A stretch of 6,984 bases of DNA. It comes from Chitinophaga pinensis (GTDB taxonomy: Bacteria; Bacteroidota; Bacteroidia; Flavobacteriales_D; Crocinitomicaceae). A model generated the notes under the pieces. The model was not told the DNA's origin. It worked only from the letters and a program-made list of their open reading frames with translations, and ran no database searches. Below, in pieces: positions 6,349 through 6,984 of this stretch (position 1 is the first letter of the stretch; every line of letters begins with the position of its first letter). Position numbers and translations under genes: made by a program. The stretch covers positions 1 through 6,984 of the forward strand of contig CAMBRH010000185.1 of NCBI GenBank assembly GCA_945870115.1, read 5' to 3'.

Positions 6349-6564
6349 ATGGAAACAATAACTTTAGAAATAAACGAAAAAAGTAATATTGGTAAAGTCT
6401 TTAAAAAAATGATTTTAGCTTTTGTCAATGACAAAGAAATAAAAATTTCTGAAAACCCTCGTTATAATTCAACAACTGAAAAAGCAATAAAAGAAGCGCA
6501 ATTAGGAATTGGTGTTACAAAAACTAAAAGTCACGCCGATTTAATGAAAAAATTGCGCAGCTAA
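6349..6564 (+). CDS. Antitoxin partner of the YafQ-type toxin (71 aa)
   Basis: This is the first gene of a two-gene operon and is called an antitoxin mainly by position: small, directly upstream of a YafQ-type toxin, and joined to it without a gap. The N-terminal half (METITLEINEKSNIGKVFKK, then hydrophobic MILAFV) looks like a short strand followed by a helix, plausibly the DNA-binding and dimerising part. The charged C-terminal half ends in HADLMKKLRS, a form common in antitoxins, whose C-terminal tail often wraps the toxin. I cannot assign it to DinJ/RelB, Phd or another named family, and no clear ribbon-helix-helix pattern is visible. As is usual for type II modules it probably represses its own promoter together with the toxin. 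Confidence 0.7.
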   Translation: METITLEINEKSNIGKVFKKMILAFVNDKEIKISENPRYNSTTEKAIKEAQLGIGVTKTKSHADLMKKLRS

Positions 6565-6837
6565 ATGTTTGAAATAGATTTAAAAAACAACTTCAAAAAA
6601 GATTTTAAAGTTGCTTTAAAAAGAGGTTTGAATGAGGAAAAACTAGAGGAAGTTTTAATACTACTACGACAAAATGGAAAGTTACCTCCCAAATATAAAG
6701 CTCATATTTTAAAAGGTAATTACAAAAATCTATGGGAGTGCCATATTCAACCCGATTGGCTACTAATTTGGGATCAAAACGATAGAATTAGGCTTATTAC
6801 TTTAATTAGAACGGGCACTCATTCAGACTTGTTTTAA
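6565..6837 (+). CDS. YafQ-family mRNA-cleaving toxin, RelE/ParE fold (90 aa)
   Basis: This is a complete YafQ-type toxin: a ribosome-dependent endoribonuclease that cuts mRNA in the ribosomal A site and halts growth when its antitoxin is lost. The C-terminal half carries the family signature, in order His47 (KAHILKGNY), Glu58-Cys59-His60 and Asp64-Trp65 in WECHIQPDWLLIW, and Arg82, His86 and Phe90 in RTGTHSDLF. These correspond to the catalytic and RNA-contact residues known from E. coli YafQ (His50, His63, Asp67, His87, Phe91), so the toxin looks intact. Its length of 90 aa is normal. The ATG abuts the antitoxin TAA with no gap (TAAATG), which indicates translational coupling. Family is confident; activity is inferred from conserved residues. 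Confidence 0.9.
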   Translation: MFEIDLKNNFKKDFKVALKRGLNEEKLEEVLILLRQNGKLPPKYKAHILKGNYKNLWECHIQPDWLLIWDQNDRIRLITLIRTGTHSDLF

Positions 6838-6922
6838 CTAAAAGAATATTTTTGAATTCAAATTTTTAATCCACCAAAAAGCTAGCATACATCGAAAATT
6901 CCGAAATATTTCACTTTTTCAC

Positions 6923-6952
6923 TTGTTATTACGGAAACATTCAGTAATTTTG
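6923..6952 (+). promoter_or_regulatory. Strong Bacteroidetes promoter for a gene beyond the right edge
   Basis: TTG (6923-6925), a 19-bp spacer and TAATTTTG (6945-6952) give a near-ideal -33/-7 pair. Transcription would begin around 6958 and run off the window after an A/T-rich leader. No start codon for the gene is visible by 6984. This separates the toxin-antitoxin pair from the next transcription unit. Confidence 0.75.
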
Positions 6953-6984
6953 CACCAAATTTAAAGGGTTTTTTAACAAAAAAA

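Noticed and set aside
1..6984. Search for tRNA, rRNA, riboswitch or CRISPR arrays
   Set aside because: No cloverleaf-like segment, no rRNA-like sequence and no regularly spaced repeats were seen by eye.

Overview
The window is AT-rich and reads as a member of the Bacteroidota, most likely the Flavobacteriia (Flavobacterium-like). The evidence is: no Shine-Dalgarno sequences; several matches to the Bacteroidetes promoter (TTG, about 19 bp, TAnnTTTG), including a near-perfect one at 6923-6952; two lipoproteins with Bacteroidetes-style signal peptides; and a DUF5686/carboxypeptidase-regulatory-domain outer-membrane protein of a type largely confined to this phylum.

Positions 1-147 are the outer end of an IS256-family insertion sequence. 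It holds the first 25 codons of the transposase on the minus strand and a terminal inverted repeat ending at 147. The element abuts a DUF559 (Vsr-like) endonuclease-domain gene whose frame runs to 571 but has no start codon on this side of the junction until 296, so the insertion appears to have cut off its 5' end. A 109-bp gap then separates this gene from the convergent lipoprotein operon. The gap holds a 12-bp perfect inverted repeat and a GC-richer, hairpin-forming element that looks like a dispersed intergenic repeat.

Positions 680-3040 (minus strand) are a two-gene operon of predicted lipoproteins: the promoter-proximal one (481 aa) is DUF4836-like and the distal one (301 aa) is unrecognised. 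A divergent intergenic region with promoter-like boxes and a small palindrome leads to a DUF2809 integral membrane protein (3220-3600). Next comes a large DUF5686 protein that very probably starts at a TTG codon (3745), then a tightly coupled toxin-antitoxin pair (6349-6837) with a YafQ-type RNase toxin. The window closes with a strong promoter for a gene beyond the right edge.

The genes do not form one evident pathway. The common themes are cell-envelope proteins (two lipoproteins, a small membrane protein, a predicted outer-membrane barrel) flanked by mobile or selfish modules (an insertion sequence with a damaged nuclease gene on the left, a toxin-antitoxin module on the right). I see no clear new multi-gene system; the most open questions are the lipoprotein pair, the intergenic repeat element, and the antitoxin, which I could not place in a family.
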